The translations under genes and the position numbers were made by a program. From positions 6,652,001-6,716,000 of the forward strand of contig NZ_CP040244.1 of the NCBI RefSeq assembly GCF_005517195.1: 64,000 bases of DNA, read 5' to 3'. The DNA is from Streptomyces vilmorinianum (GTDB lineage: Bacteria > Actinomycetota > Actinomycetes > Streptomycetales > Streptomycetaceae). This document shows positions 43,245 to 51,188 of the stretch, one piece after another. Within the stretch, counting starts at the first letter, position 1. Each line of letters starts with the position of its first letter. The notes under the pieces were generated by a model. It did not search any database and was not told where the DNA came from. It saw nothing but the letters and a program-made list of their open reading frames with translations.

Positions 43245-44723
43245 TCACGCCTGCTTCGACGCCAACTGTACGACGGTGATGTCGGAGGGCGCGCCGACGC
43301 GGACGGGGGGTCCCCAGGCGCCCGCGCCCCGGGAGACGTAGAGCTGGGTGTCGCCGTACCGCTCCAGGCCGGCGACGGTCGGATTGGCGAGATCGGCGAG
43401 GAAGTTCCCGGGCCAGAGCTGGCCGCCGTGGGTGTGGCCGGAGAGCTGGAGGTCGACGCCGTGGCGGACGGCGTCGTGGACGACGACCGGCTGGTGGGCG
43501 AGGAGGACGGCGGCCTTGGCGCGGTCGCGGTCGCCGAGCGCGGCGGCGAAGTCGGGGCCCTGGCCCTCGCTCTCGCCGGCGATGTCGTCGACGCCGGCGA
43601 GGTCGAACCCGGCCGCGATCTCGACGCGTTCGTTGCGCAGCGGGCGCAGGCCGAGTTCACGGACGTGGTCGACCCAGGCGTCGGCGCCGGAGAAGTACTC
43701 GTGGTTGCCGGTCACGAAGAACGAGCCGTGGCGGGCCCGGAGCTGGGCGAGCGGCTCGGCGGCGGGGCCGAGGTTCTCGACGGTGCCGTCGACGAGGTCG
43801 CCGACGACGGCGATCAGGTCGGGCTGGGTGGCGTTGATCGCGTCGACGATGCGCCGGCTGTGGGCACGGCCGAGGACGGGCCCGAGGTGGATGTCGGACA
43901 CGACCGCGATGCGGTAGCCGTGCGCGGCGCGCGGCACCTTGGCGAGCGGCACGGTGACCCGCTTGACGCGCGGCCCGCGCATCACGCCGTAGGTCCCGTA
44001 CCCGACGGTCCCCACGGCCGCCGCGGCGGCGGCCCCGCCGACGACCCGCGACACGAACAGCCGCCGGGACACAGGCGTGGCGCCGGCGGCGCGCCCCTCC
44101 GGCCCGGAGGCAGGGGCGTCGTGGGCCCGGGCGTCCCGGGACGGTCCGGCGTCCGGGCGGCCGGCTCCCGCCGCGTCGCCCACCGCCGCGTCGCCCACCG
44201 CCGCGTCGCCCACCGCCGCGTCGGCCACCGCCGTCGTCGTTCCCGACGGGTCGTCATCGATGCCGGCCGGTGCGAGCCGCCCAGGAGCGGCAGGGCCCGG
44301 TCCGCCCGCGGCCGCCGCACGCGGCGCGCCACCGACCGGCGATGCGGTACGCACCGAGTCGGCGGGCTCCTCCGCGGGCGCGTCGCCCGCGGTGCGACCG
44401 GCCGCCCGGGACTCCAGCCACCGCCGCAGGAGCGGACGTACCGCCTCGCCGACCAGCAGGGCCAGGGTCATGTACAGGAGCAGCGCCAGCCACAGGTAGC
44501 CGGGCCAGGCCACGGTCTGCTCGAGCCAGAACGGGGCTCCGGCGCGGGCCGAGACCAGCGCGGCGATCGACAGGAGCGGAAGGACGACGGCGGCCGCCGT
44601 GCCCAGTCGCCGGGTCACGCTCCCCCGCGCCGTCACGTCGCGCACGAGGCGCCGCCACACATACCAGTGGACCCCGCCCAGCACGGCGAGGACCACGACG
44701 AACACCAGCAGGAAGACGAGCAC
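43245..44723 (-). CDS. Membrane metallophosphoesterase
   Basis: This protein of about 492 residues has three or four N-terminal membrane helices, including VLVFLLVFVVVLAVLGGVHWYVW and YLWLALLLYMTLALLVGEAV. An Ala/Gly/Pro-rich arm (residues about 125-215) contains AVGDA repeats. Another hydrophobic stretch, VVGGAAAAAAVGTVGYGTYG, comes before the calcineurin-like domain. That domain has VVSDIHLGPVLGR, AVVGDLVDG, FFVTGNHEYFSG, AVLLAHQP and LSGHTHGGQLWPG, so all five metal motifs are present. It is a membrane-bound phosphoesterase, UDP-2,3-diacylglucosamine-hydrolase/YkuE-like. GTG 44723 is preferred over TTG 44732 on ribosome-site spacing. Confidence 0.88.
   Translation of the reverse strand: MLVFLLVFVVVLAVLGGVHWYVWRRLVRDVTARGSVTRRLGTAAAVVLPLLSIAALVSARAGAPFWLEQTVAWPGYLWLALLLYMTLALLVGEAVRPLLRRWLESRAAGRTAGDAPAEEPADSVRTASPVGGAPRAAAAGGPGPAAPGRLAPAGIDDDPSGTTTAVADAAVGDAAVGDAAVGDAAGAGRPDAGPSRDARAHDAPASGPEGRAAGATPVSRRLFVSRVVGGAAAAAAVGTVGYGTYGVMRGPRVKRVTVPLAKVPRAAHGYRIAVVSDIHLGPVLGRAHSRRIVDAINATQPDLIAVVGDLVDGTVENLGPAAEPLAQLRARHGSFFVTGNHEYFSGADAWVDHVRELGLRPLRNERVEIAAGFDLAGVDDIAGESEGQGPDFAAALGDRDRAKAAVLLAHQPVVVHDAVRHGVDLQLSGHTHGGQLWPGNFLADLANPTVAGLERYGDTQLYVSRGAGAWGPPVRVGAPSDITVVQLASKQA
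44160..44230. repeat. Tandem 15-bp repeat encoding AVGDA in the metallophosphoesterase
   Basis: About four copies of a GTCGCCCACCGCCGC-type unit encode AVADAAVGDAAVGDAAVGDAAG in the linker between membrane and catalytic parts. Confidence 0.8.
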
Positions 44724-44735
44724 GCGCCCCAACCC

Positions 44736-44981
44736 CTATCCGCGTTCGCGACGCAATGCGCGCACGCCACGCAACCCGATCACGCCGACCACCGTCCCCA
44801 GGACAAAGGACGTGATGGCGAGCAGCAGATGAACCCAGAAGTAGGCCGTCGGGTCACCGGCGTCGTCGAAGGCGAGGCCGCTCGCGTCGTTCGAGAGGTT
44901 CTTGACGAAAGTGACCCAGATGAACCAAGACCAGACTCCGAAGGCGAGCAGGAACCAGGAGACCGGGCGGCTGAGCTTCAT
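44736..44981 (-). CDS. Small two-helix membrane protein (SCO4848-like)
   Basis: This 81-residue protein has two transmembrane helices: MKLSRPVSWFLLAFGVWSWFIWVTFVKNL (about residues 8-27) and YFWVHLLLAITSFVLGTVVGVIGLRGVRAL (about 48-72). It corresponds, as I recall, to the SCO4848 family of streptomycete membrane proteins of unknown function. ATG 44981 has GGGGG close upstream and GATACT six bases before it, so the mRNA may be near-leaderless. It ends 12 bases before the metallophosphoesterase start, probably co-transcribed. Confidence 0.82.
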   Translation of the reverse strand: MKLSRPVSWFLLAFGVWSWFIWVTFVKNLSNDASGLAFDDAGDPTAYFWVHLLLAITSFVLGTVVGVIGLRGVRALRRERG

Positions 44982-45099
44982 ACCCCCAGTATCACCACCT
45001 GCCCCGCGCGCCCCGTCGCCGGGGCGTCCGGGTGGACGCCCCGGGGCGAACCGCCCGGTGGGGTTCGGTTCGCTCTTCCGTACCTGTACGTTTTCGACC
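44982..45099. promoter_or_regulatory. Divergent promoter region before the D-Ala-D-Ala carboxypeptidase gene
   Basis: On the plus strand TACGTT (45087-45092) ends seven bases before GTG 45100 with no Shine-Dalgarno, a leaderless layout. On the minus strand GATACT lies six bases before ATG 44981. Confidence 0.5.
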
Positions 45100-46365
45100 G
45101 TGTCTGCTTCGAAGAAGACCGCTTGGGCGGTCACCGCTGCTGCGCTGCTCCCCCTCGTCGCCGCCTCCCCGGCGCACGCGGACAAGAAGGAGGACCAACA
45201 GCCCAAGCCGCCGGCGATGATGTCCACCGTCGGCGGCGCGCTGCTCGGCAGGCCCGGCACCCAGGTCCAGCTCGGGCCGGGGGCCCCGGTGCTCCCCAAG
45301 GAGCTGAGCGCCCGGTCCTGGATCGTCGCGGACGCGGAGAGCGGCGCCGTGCTCGCCGCGCACAACTCCCACTGGCGTCTCGCGCCCGCCTCCACGCTCA
45401 AGATGCTCTTCGCCGACACGCTCCTGCCGAAGTTCCCCAGGACGGCGAACCACACGGTCAAGCCCGAGGACCTGGCGGGCATCGGCAGCGGCTCCAGCCT
45501 CGTCGGCGTCAAGGAGAAGCAGACCTACAGCGTCCACGACCTCTGGCTCGGCGTCTTCCTTCGCTCCGGCAACGACGCCGTCCGGGTCCTGTCGAGCATG
45601 AACAACGGCATCCCGCAGACCGTGCGGGACATGAACGACCACGCCGCCGAGCTCCAGGCCCTGGACACCCACGTCGTCTCCCCGGACGGCTACGACGCCC
45701 CGGGCCAGGTCTCCTCCGCGTACGACCTCACCCTCATCGCCCGCAGCGGCATGCAGAAGGCGGACTTCCGGGAGTACGCGGCCACGGCCCGCGCCACGTT
45801 CCCCGGCGAGCAGAAGCCGGGCAAGAAGCGCGAGACCTTCCAGATCCAGAACACCAACCGGCTGCTCACCGGCGACTTCGGCGTCGCGCCCTACCAGGGC
45901 ATCGCGGGCGTCAAGAACGGCAACACCACGCACGCCGGCTCCACCTTCACCGGCGTTGCGGAGCGCAACGGCAAAGTCCTGCTCGTGACGGTGATGAACC
46001 CGTCGTCCAAGGAGCAGCACGCGGTCTACAAGGAGACCGCGCGGCTCCTCGACTGGGGCTTCGCGGCGGCCGGGAAGGTGAAGCCGGTCGGCGAGCTCGT
46101 CCCGCCGAAGTCCGCCCGCACCGGTCCGGCTTCGGACACGAGCTCGGCGCCCGCACCCGGCAAGAACGCCCCGGGCACCACCTCCGGTACGGCGGCCGAG
46201 GCGTCCGCGGCCGCGAACAGGTCCGGCGGGGTCGGGATCGCCCTCGCGGTGGCCGGCGGGGTCCTGGTGCTGCTCGCGGGCGGGGTCTTCCTCGTCAATC
46301 GTCGCTGGCCGCTGCCGGAGCTGGTCCGTCGCCGTCCTCGGACGGACGAGAGCGTGAACCCGTAG
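45100..46365 (+). CDS. D-alanyl-D-alanine carboxypeptidase (DacA/PBP5-like), membrane-anchored
   Basis: This 421-residue S11-family peptidase trims terminal D-Ala from peptidoglycan stems. The signal peptide is residues 1-30 (KKTAWAVTAAALLPLVAASPAHA). The SxxK nucleophile is WRLAPASTLKMLFADTL near residue 100, SxN is FLRSGNDAVRVLS, and KTG appears as GVKNGNTTHAGSTF, that is, KNG in place of KTG. A C-terminal helix (VGIALAVAGGVLVLLAGGVFLV, about residues 375-396) anchors it, after an Ala/Ser/Pro linker. GTG 45100 is preferred: the upstream in-frame codons lack a signal peptide. Its 3' end overlaps the convergent YihY gene by 71 bases. Confidence 0.9.
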   Translation: MSASKKTAWAVTAAALLPLVAASPAHADKKEDQQPKPPAMMSTVGGALLGRPGTQVQLGPGAPVLPKELSARSWIVADAESGAVLAAHNSHWRLAPASTLKMLFADTLLPKFPRTANHTVKPEDLAGIGSGSSLVGVKEKQTYSVHDLWLGVFLRSGNDAVRVLSSMNNGIPQTVRDMNDHAAELQALDTHVVSPDGYDAPGQVSSAYDLTLIARSGMQKADFREYAATARATFPGEQKPGKKRETFQIQNTNRLLTGDFGVAPYQGIAGVKNGNTTHAGSTFTGVAERNGKVLLVTVMNPSSKEQHAVYKETARLLDWGFAAAGKVKPVGELVPPKSARTGPASDTSSAPAPGKNAPGTTSGTAAEASAAANRSGGVGIALAVAGGVLVLLAGGVFLVNRRWPLPELVRRRPRTDESVNP

Positions 46366-47200
46366 CGGTCCAGGCGGAGCAGAACAGCAGCAGCTTCGCG
46401 GTGAAGTTGATCCACAGCAGCAGCGCGACCGGCACGCCGAACGCGCCGTACATCGACTTCCCCGCGACGCCCCGCATATAACCGCCGAGCAGCAGTTTCA
46501 GGAGTTCGAAGCCGATCGCGCCGATCACCGCCGCCACCACCAGGCGGCGGCGCGGCGGGTGGACGCCGGGCAGCAGCGTCAGGACGTACAGCAGCATGAG
46601 GAAGTCGGCGGCGGCGGCCACGGCGACGGCGGCGGCCTGGAGCAGGATGCCGCCCGCCCCGCTGTGGGAGATCCCCACCTGGTCGGCGCTCCAGTCGACG
46701 GCGGTGGAGCCGAGCCAGGACGCGGCGAGCGAGCAGAGCCCGACCGCGCCGAGCCCGAACAGCACGATCGCGTCCTTCCCCTTCCGGAGGAAGGGGTTGC
46801 CCTCGTCCTCGTCGTCCTTGCCCCACACGGCGCGCAGGCAGTCCCGCATCGAGCCGACCCACCCGATGCCGGTGAAGAGCAGCAGCACGCCGGCGACGAG
46901 CCCGACGGTGCCCGCGTTCGCGACGAGCCCGTCGATGTCGAGCTGGTCGGAGATGCCCGGGACCTGTTCGGAGATCTTCGACTCGATGGTGTCGAGCTGA
47001 TCCTGGGAGAGCAGCGCGGCACCGACGGCGGCGCCGACGGCGATCAGCGGGAAGAGCGCGAGAAAGCTGATGAAGGTGATGGCGGCGGCGAGCCGGGTCC
47101 AGTGGGCTTCGTCGAGGGTCTCGTACGAGCGCCAGGCGTGGGTCCGCATGAGCCGGGTGACCCAGGGGCCGATGACGGGGAGCTTGGTCAGCCAGTCCAT
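46295..47200 (-). CDS. YihY/virulence-factor BrkB family membrane protein
   Basis: This 301-residue polytopic protein of the YihY/YhjD family opens with HWTRLAAAITFISFLALFPLIAVGAAVGAALL near residue 32. That matches the family's TLAAAISFYALLSLFPL-like motif. Further helices are GLVAGVLLLFTGIGWVGSMRDCLRAVW, IVLFGLGAVGLCSLAASWLGST, VAVAAAADFLMLLYVLTLLPG and ALLLWINFTAKLLLFCSAW. Function is uncertain; transport of solutes across the membrane has been proposed for the family. The C-terminal acidic tail overlaps the 3' end of the carboxypeptidase gene by 71 bases on the opposite strand. Confidence 0.9.
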   Translation of the reverse strand: MDWLTKLPVIGPWVTRLMRTHAWRSYETLDEAHWTRLAAAITFISFLALFPLIAVGAAVGAALLSQDQLDTIESKISEQVPGISDQLDIDGLVANAGTVGLVAGVLLLFTGIGWVGSMRDCLRAVWGKDDEDEGNPFLRKGKDAIVLFGLGAVGLCSLAASWLGSTAVDWSADQVGISHSGAGGILLQAAAVAVAAAADFLMLLYVLTLLPGVHPPRRRLVVAAVIGAIGFELLKLLLGGYMRGVAGKSMYGAFGVPVALLLWINFTAKLLLFCSAWTATGSRSRPSEDGDGPAPAAASDD

Positions 47201-47279
47201 GTCGTACGCGCACCTCTTTGTGTCCGGGTCGTCCGGGTCGTCCGAGTTCTCCAGAATCGCAGAGGGATGACGAGACCTC

Positions 47280-48266
47280 TCACAGGTCGGTGACCGCCAT
47301 GCCGTACATCGCCGCCCAGACCAGGCCGATGACCGCGAGCGGCCGGTCGCGCAGCACGACGTCCTCGGGGGCGCCGGCGGTGCCCCGGTCGGCGAAGACG
47401 GCGTAGCGCAGCACGGCGAGGATGAAGGCGATCATGGAGAGCTGGCGCCAGGGCAGCAGGGAGCCGTTGGCGACGCCCCCGCTCTCCAGGGCCCACAGGC
47501 AGTAGCCGAGGACGGCCACACCGGCCGCCAACTGCCAGACGAACCGCAGATATCCGGTCGTGTACTGGGTGAGCAGCGCCCGGGTCGCCCCCTGCGCGCT
47601 CTCCATCTGCACGGCCTCCGAGTACCGCTTGGCGGCGACCATGAAGAGCGCGCCGAAGCCGGTGGTGATCAGGAACCAGCGGGAGAGCGGGATCCCGAGC
47701 GCGACCCCGCCGATCATCGCCCGCATCAGGAAGCCGGTGGTGACGGCGGCGAGATCGACGACGAGGATGTGCTTGAGCCGCAGGCAGTACGCGACCTGCA
47801 TGACGAGGTACGCGATGAGCAGCGCGGCGGTCATGGGGTTGCACAGGGCCGCGCTCGCGGCGGCGGCTCCCAGGGCGAGCAGGCCCCCGGTGGCGTAGGC
47901 GAGGGGCACCGGGACGAGGCCCGCGGCCACGGGGCGGCGGCACTTGACGGGGTGCGCGCGGTCGGCGGCGGCGTCGCGGGCGTCGTTGACCAGGTAGACG
48001 GCGGAGGCGGCGGCCGTGAACAGGGCGAAGACCAGGGCGAGTCGGGCGGCCGTGTGCCAGGAGACGAGCTGGCCGGCGGCGACGGGCGCGGCGACGACGA
48101 GCACGTTCTTGACCCACTGCCGGGGCCGCGCGGTCCGTACCAGACCGGCCGACACGGCGAACGCCTGCCGTCCGCCGCCGCGTTGCCGATCCCGTACGGC
48201 GACGGGTTTCTCCAGCACCGCGGCGCCGGCCCCGCCGCCGGCTCGCTCAGCCACGGCGGCCCCCAC
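47280..48266 (-). CDS. Decaprenyl-phosphate phosphoribosyltransferase-like UbiA prenyltransferase
   Basis: This 328-residue, roughly nine-helix enzyme is of the UbiA superfamily, closest in motifs to the mycobacterial DPPR synthase (Rv3806c). LVRTARPRQWVKNVLVVAAPVAAG near residue 43 and YLVNDARDAAADRAHPVKCRRPVAAG near residue 92 contain the NDxxD(x)nD metal motif and the K-RP segment. ITTGFGALFMVAAKRYSE contains the second aspartate-poor motif typical of this subfamily. It would transfer ribose-5-phosphate from PRPP to polyprenyl phosphate. GTG 48266 overlaps the PAP2 gene end; GTG 48254 is an alternative. Confidence 0.86.
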   Translation of the reverse strand: MGAAVAERAGGGAGAAVLEKPVAVRDRQRGGGRQAFAVSAGLVRTARPRQWVKNVLVVAAPVAAGQLVSWHTAARLALVFALFTAAASAVYLVNDARDAAADRAHPVKCRRPVAAGLVPVPLAYATGGLLALGAAAASAALCNPMTAALLIAYLVMQVAYCLRLKHILVVDLAAVTTGFLMRAMIGGVALGIPLSRWFLITTGFGALFMVAAKRYSEAVQMESAQGATRALLTQYTTGYLRFVWQLAAGVAVLGYCLWALESGGVANGSLLPWRQLSMIAFILAVLRYAVFADRGTAGAPEDVVLRDRPLAVIGLVWAAMYGMAVTDL

Positions 48267-48846
48267 GCGCGCGTGGGGCCGTCACAGCCCCGGACACCAT
48301 GCCGGACACCGCGCCACGCGCGCGGGGCGCGGTGCGCAGCCAGTCGCGGCCCAGGGACGCCGTCGCCGCGCCGAGGAGGGCGCCCGCGGCCACGTCCGTC
48401 GGGTAGTGGACGCCGACGACCAGCCGGGAGAGGCACATCGCGGCCGCCGCCGGGGCGGCGAGGCGGCGGCCCGTCGGGTGCAGGGCGCCGAAGGCGACCG
48501 CGGCCGCGGCCGCGGAGGTCGCGTGGGAGCTGGGGAAGGAGTGCCGGCCCGCGGTGCGGACCAGGGGCTCGTACTCGACCGTCCCCGGCCGCGGCCGCCG
48601 CACCACGCGCTTGACGCCCATGCTCACCAGATGGGCCCCGGCGATCAGCGCCGTACCGCGCAGCCAGCCGGTCCGCCGCTCCCGGTCCACGGCCGCGCCC
48701 GCGAGCCCGGCCGCGAGCCACAGGGCGCCGTGCTCACCGCCGAAGGACAGCGCGCGGGCGGCCGTCGCGACCGGCGCGCGGCGCCCGCAGGCGCGCAGCG
48801 TGGCCAGGAGTCTCCTCTCGGCCCCGGCCCAGTCCGCGTTTCGCAT
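48247..48846 (-). CDS. PAP2-family lipid phosphatase (candidate DPPR phosphatase)
   Basis: This 199-residue membrane phosphatase has all three PAP2 signatures: MGVKRVVRRPRPGTVEY (KxxxxxxRP), HSFPSSHATSAAA (PSGH-type, here PSSH) and CLSRLVVGVHYPTDVAAG (SRxxxxxHxxxD). It is upstream of and overlaps the UbiA gene, like Rv3807c next to Rv3806c in mycobacteria. It therefore probably dephosphorylates polyprenylphosphoryl-5-phosphoribose. ATG 48846 has GGAGG about eight bases upstream. Confidence 0.87.
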   Translation of the reverse strand: MRNADWAGAERRLLATLRACGRRAPVATAARALSFGGEHGALWLAAGLAGAAVDRERRTGWLRGTALIAGAHLVSMGVKRVVRRPRPGTVEYEPLVRTAGRHSFPSSHATSAAAAAVAFGALHPTGRRLAAPAAAAMCLSRLVVGVHYPTDVAAGALLGAATASLGRDWLRTAPRARGAVSGMVSGAVTAPRARGGRRG

Positions 48847-49002
48847 CGACTCCGCCTCCCCGGTCCCGGCACCATTCCGGTCAACCAGAGGTGACTCTGA
48901 CCCGGCGCGTCGGCGACCGCACGGCAATCTTTCCTGACACTCCTTTAATCACCCATTCGGCGAACCGAAGGTCAAACCCGGCATAACTTGTATACCGGGC
49001 GA

Positions 49003-49015
49003 TACGGTCGCCTCC
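49003..49015 (+). promoter_or_regulatory. Leaderless promoter of the dprE1-dprE2 operon
   Basis: TACGGT (49003-49008) ends seven bases before ATG 49016. The upstream stretch TAACTTGTATACC is AT-rich for this genome. The divergent PAP2-UbiA operon begins 169 bases away. Confidence 0.5.
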
Positions 49016-50380
49016 ATGGCTGCCCACACCGACGTCGAACCCCTCACCGGCTGGGGCCGCACCGCCCCCACCCTCGCGCGCGTGCACCGCCCCCGTACCT
49101 ACGAGGAGGCGTCCGAAACCGTCCGCGCCTGCGGTGCCCGCGGCTCCATCGCCCGCGGCCTCGGCCGCGCCTACGGCGACGCGGCGCAGAACGCCGGCGG
49201 CTCGGTGCTCGACATGACCGGCCTCGACCGCATCCGCTCGGTCGACGCCGTCGAGGGCCTCGTCGTGTGCGACGCCGGTGTCAGCCTGCACCGGCTGATC
49301 GAGGTGCTGCTCCCGCTCGGCTGGTTCGTCCCCGTCACCCCGGGGACGAGGTACGTCACCGTCGGCGGCGCGATCGGCGCCGACATCCACGGCAAGAACC
49401 ACCACGTCTCCGGCTCCTTCACCCGCCATGTGGCCTCCCTCGACCTGCTCACGGCCGACGGGGAGATCCGTACCGTCGTCCCCGGCACCGACCTCTTCGA
49501 CGCCACCGCCGGCGGCATGGGCCTGACCGGGGTGATCCTCTCCGCCACGCTCCGGCTGCTGCCCGTCGAGACCTCGCTGATGTCCGTCGACACCGAACGC
49601 GCCACCGACCTCGACGACCTGATGGCCCGGCTGACCGACGGCGACCACCGCTACCGCTACTCCGTCGCCTGGATCGACCTGCTCGCCCGCGGCGCCGCCA
49701 CCGGCCGCTCCGTCCTCACCCGCGGCGACCACGCCCCGTACGCCGCGATCCCCGTACGGGACCGCCGCGCCCGCCGCGCCCCGCTCGCCTTCCGCCCCGG
49801 ACAGCTGCCGGCCGCGCCCGCGCTCGTCCCCGAGGGGCTGCTCGGCCGCACCACCGTCGGCCTCTTCAACGAACTCTGGTACCGCAGGGCCCCGCGCCGC
49901 CGCACCGGCCAACTCCAGCGGATCTCCACCTTCTTCCACCCCCTGGACGGCGTCCCGCACTGGAACCGGATCTACGGGCGCGGCGGCTTCGTGCAGTACC
50001 AGTTCGTCGTCGGCCACGGGCAGGAGGCCACCCTGCACCGGATCGTGAAGCGGATCGCGCGCCGCGGCTGCCCGTCGTTCCTCGCCGTCCTGAAGCGCTT
50101 CGGCGAGGCCGACCCGGGCTGGCTCTCCTTCCCCGTGCGGGGCTGGACGCTCGCGCTCGACATCCCGGCCCGTCTCTCCGGGCTCGGCGCGTTCCTCGAC
50201 GAGCTGGACGAGGAGGTCGCGGGCGCGGGCGGGCGGGTCTACCTCGCGAAGGACTCCCGGCTGCGGCCGGAGCTCCTGGACGCGATGTATCCGCGGCTCG
50301 CCGACTTCCGGGCGCTGCGCGCCGCACTCGACCCGCGCTCCGTCTTCACCTCGGACCTCTCCCGTCGTCTCGCCCTGTGA
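49016..50380 (+). CDS. dprE1: DprE1-like FAD-dependent decaprenylphosphoryl-ribose 2'-oxidase
   Basis: This 454-residue FAD oxidoreductase has the FAD-binding segment GSIARGLGRAYGDAAQNAGG near residue 42. TPGTRYVTVGGAIGADIHGKNHHVSGSF near residue 115 contains the His of GADIHG, and a typical DprE1 C-terminus reads VYLAKDSRLRPELLDAMYPRLADF. It oxidises the 2'-OH of polyprenylphosphoryl ribose. At the position of mycobacterial Cys387 (GWNICVDF) this protein has GWTLALDI, so Ala380 replaces the cysteine attacked by benzothiazinones. The start ATG 49016 follows TACGGT by seven bases, leaderless. dprE2 lies 25 bases downstream. Confidence 0.9.
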   Translation: MAAHTDVEPLTGWGRTAPTLARVHRPRTYEEASETVRACGARGSIARGLGRAYGDAAQNAGGSVLDMTGLDRIRSVDAVEGLVVCDAGVSLHRLIEVLLPLGWFVPVTPGTRYVTVGGAIGADIHGKNHHVSGSFTRHVASLDLLTADGEIRTVVPGTDLFDATAGGMGLTGVILSATLRLLPVETSLMSVDTERATDLDDLMARLTDGDHRYRYSVAWIDLLARGAATGRSVLTRGDHAPYAAIPVRDRRARRAPLAFRPGQLPAAPALVPEGLLGRTTVGLFNELWYRRAPRRRTGQLQRISTFFHPLDGVPHWNRIYGRGGFVQYQFVVGHGQEATLHRIVKRIARRGCPSFLAVLKRFGEADPGWLSFPVRGWTLALDIPARLSGLGAFLDELDEEVAGAGGRVYLAKDSRLRPELLDAMYPRLADFRALRAALDPRSVFTSDLSRRLAL

Positions 50381-50405
50381 TTGCTCTCTGAGGAGTTTGA
50401 TCGTC

Positions 50406-51161
50406 ATGAAGGACGCCTTCGGTACCCCGCAGTCCCTGCTTCTCCTCGGCGGCACCTCCGAGATCGGGCTCGCCACCGCCCGCCGGCTGATCGCCCGCCG
50501 CACCCGTACGGTCTGGCTCGCCGGACGCCCCTCCCCCGACCTCACGGCCGCCGCCGACTCGCTGCGGGCGCTGGGAGCGGAGGTGCACACCGTCCCGTTC
50601 GACGCGCTCGACACCGAGTCGCACGCGGAGCGGCTCGGCAAGGTCTTCACCGAGGGCGACATCGACATGGTGCTGCTCGCCTTCGGGATCCTCGGCGACC
50701 AGGCACACGACGAGGCCGATCCGCTCGCCGCCGTCCGGGTCGCCCAGACCAACTACACGGGGGCGGTCTCGGCGGGTCTGGTCTGCGCGGCGGCGCTGCA
50801 GGCGCAGGGGCACGGCTCGCTGGTGGTGCTCTCCTCGGTGGCCGGCGAGCGCGCCCGCCGCGCCAACTTCATCTACGGCTCGTCCAAGGCCGGTCTCGAC
50901 GCGTTCGCCCAGGGGCTCGGGGACGCGCTGTACGGGACCGGGGTGCACGTGATGGTCGTACGGCCCGGATTCGTCCGGTCGAGGATGACGGCCGGTCTCG
51001 AGGAGGCGCCGCTGGCGACCACTCCCGAGGCGGTCGCCACGGCGATCGAGCTGGGGCTGCGGCGGCGCTCGGAGGCGGTGTGGGTGCCGGGAGCGCTGCG
51101 GATGGTGATGTCGGCGCTGCGGCACGTGCCGAGGCCGCTGTTCCGGCGCCTGCCGGTGTGA
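50406..51161 (+). CDS. dprE2: DprE2-like decaprenylphospho-2-keto-ribose reductase (SDR)
   Basis: This 251-residue short-chain dehydrogenase has LLLLGGTSEIGLATARRLIARR near residue 12, the NAD(P) motif in DprE2 form (GGTSEIG). LLAFGILGDQAHDEADPL and VVLSSVAGERARRANFIYGSSKAGLDAFAQGL follow, containing the catalytic Ser, Tyr and Lys (YGSSK). It reduces the 2'-keto intermediate to give the arabino epimer, completing DPA synthesis with DprE1. ATG 50406 has GAGGAG about ten bases upstream. Confidence 0.88.
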   Translation: MKDAFGTPQSLLLLGGTSEIGLATARRLIARRTRTVWLAGRPSPDLTAAADSLRALGAEVHTVPFDALDTESHAERLGKVFTEGDIDMVLLAFGILGDQAHDEADPLAAVRVAQTNYTGAVSAGLVCAAALQAQGHGSLVVLSSVAGERARRANFIYGSSKAGLDAFAQGLGDALYGTGVHVMVVRPGFVRSRMTAGLEEAPLATTPEAVATAIELGLRRRSEAVWVPGALRMVMSALRHVPRPLFRRLPV

Positions 51162-51167
51162 GCGGGC

Positions 51168-51182
51168 GGGGCCTTCGGCCCC
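51168..51182. terminator. Short hairpin between dprE2 and the ligT-like gene
   Basis: GGGGCC and GGCCCC arms surround a TTC loop, seven bases after the dprE2 stop and just before the convergent stop at 51189. Confidence 0.65.
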
Positions 51183-51188
51183 GGGGGC

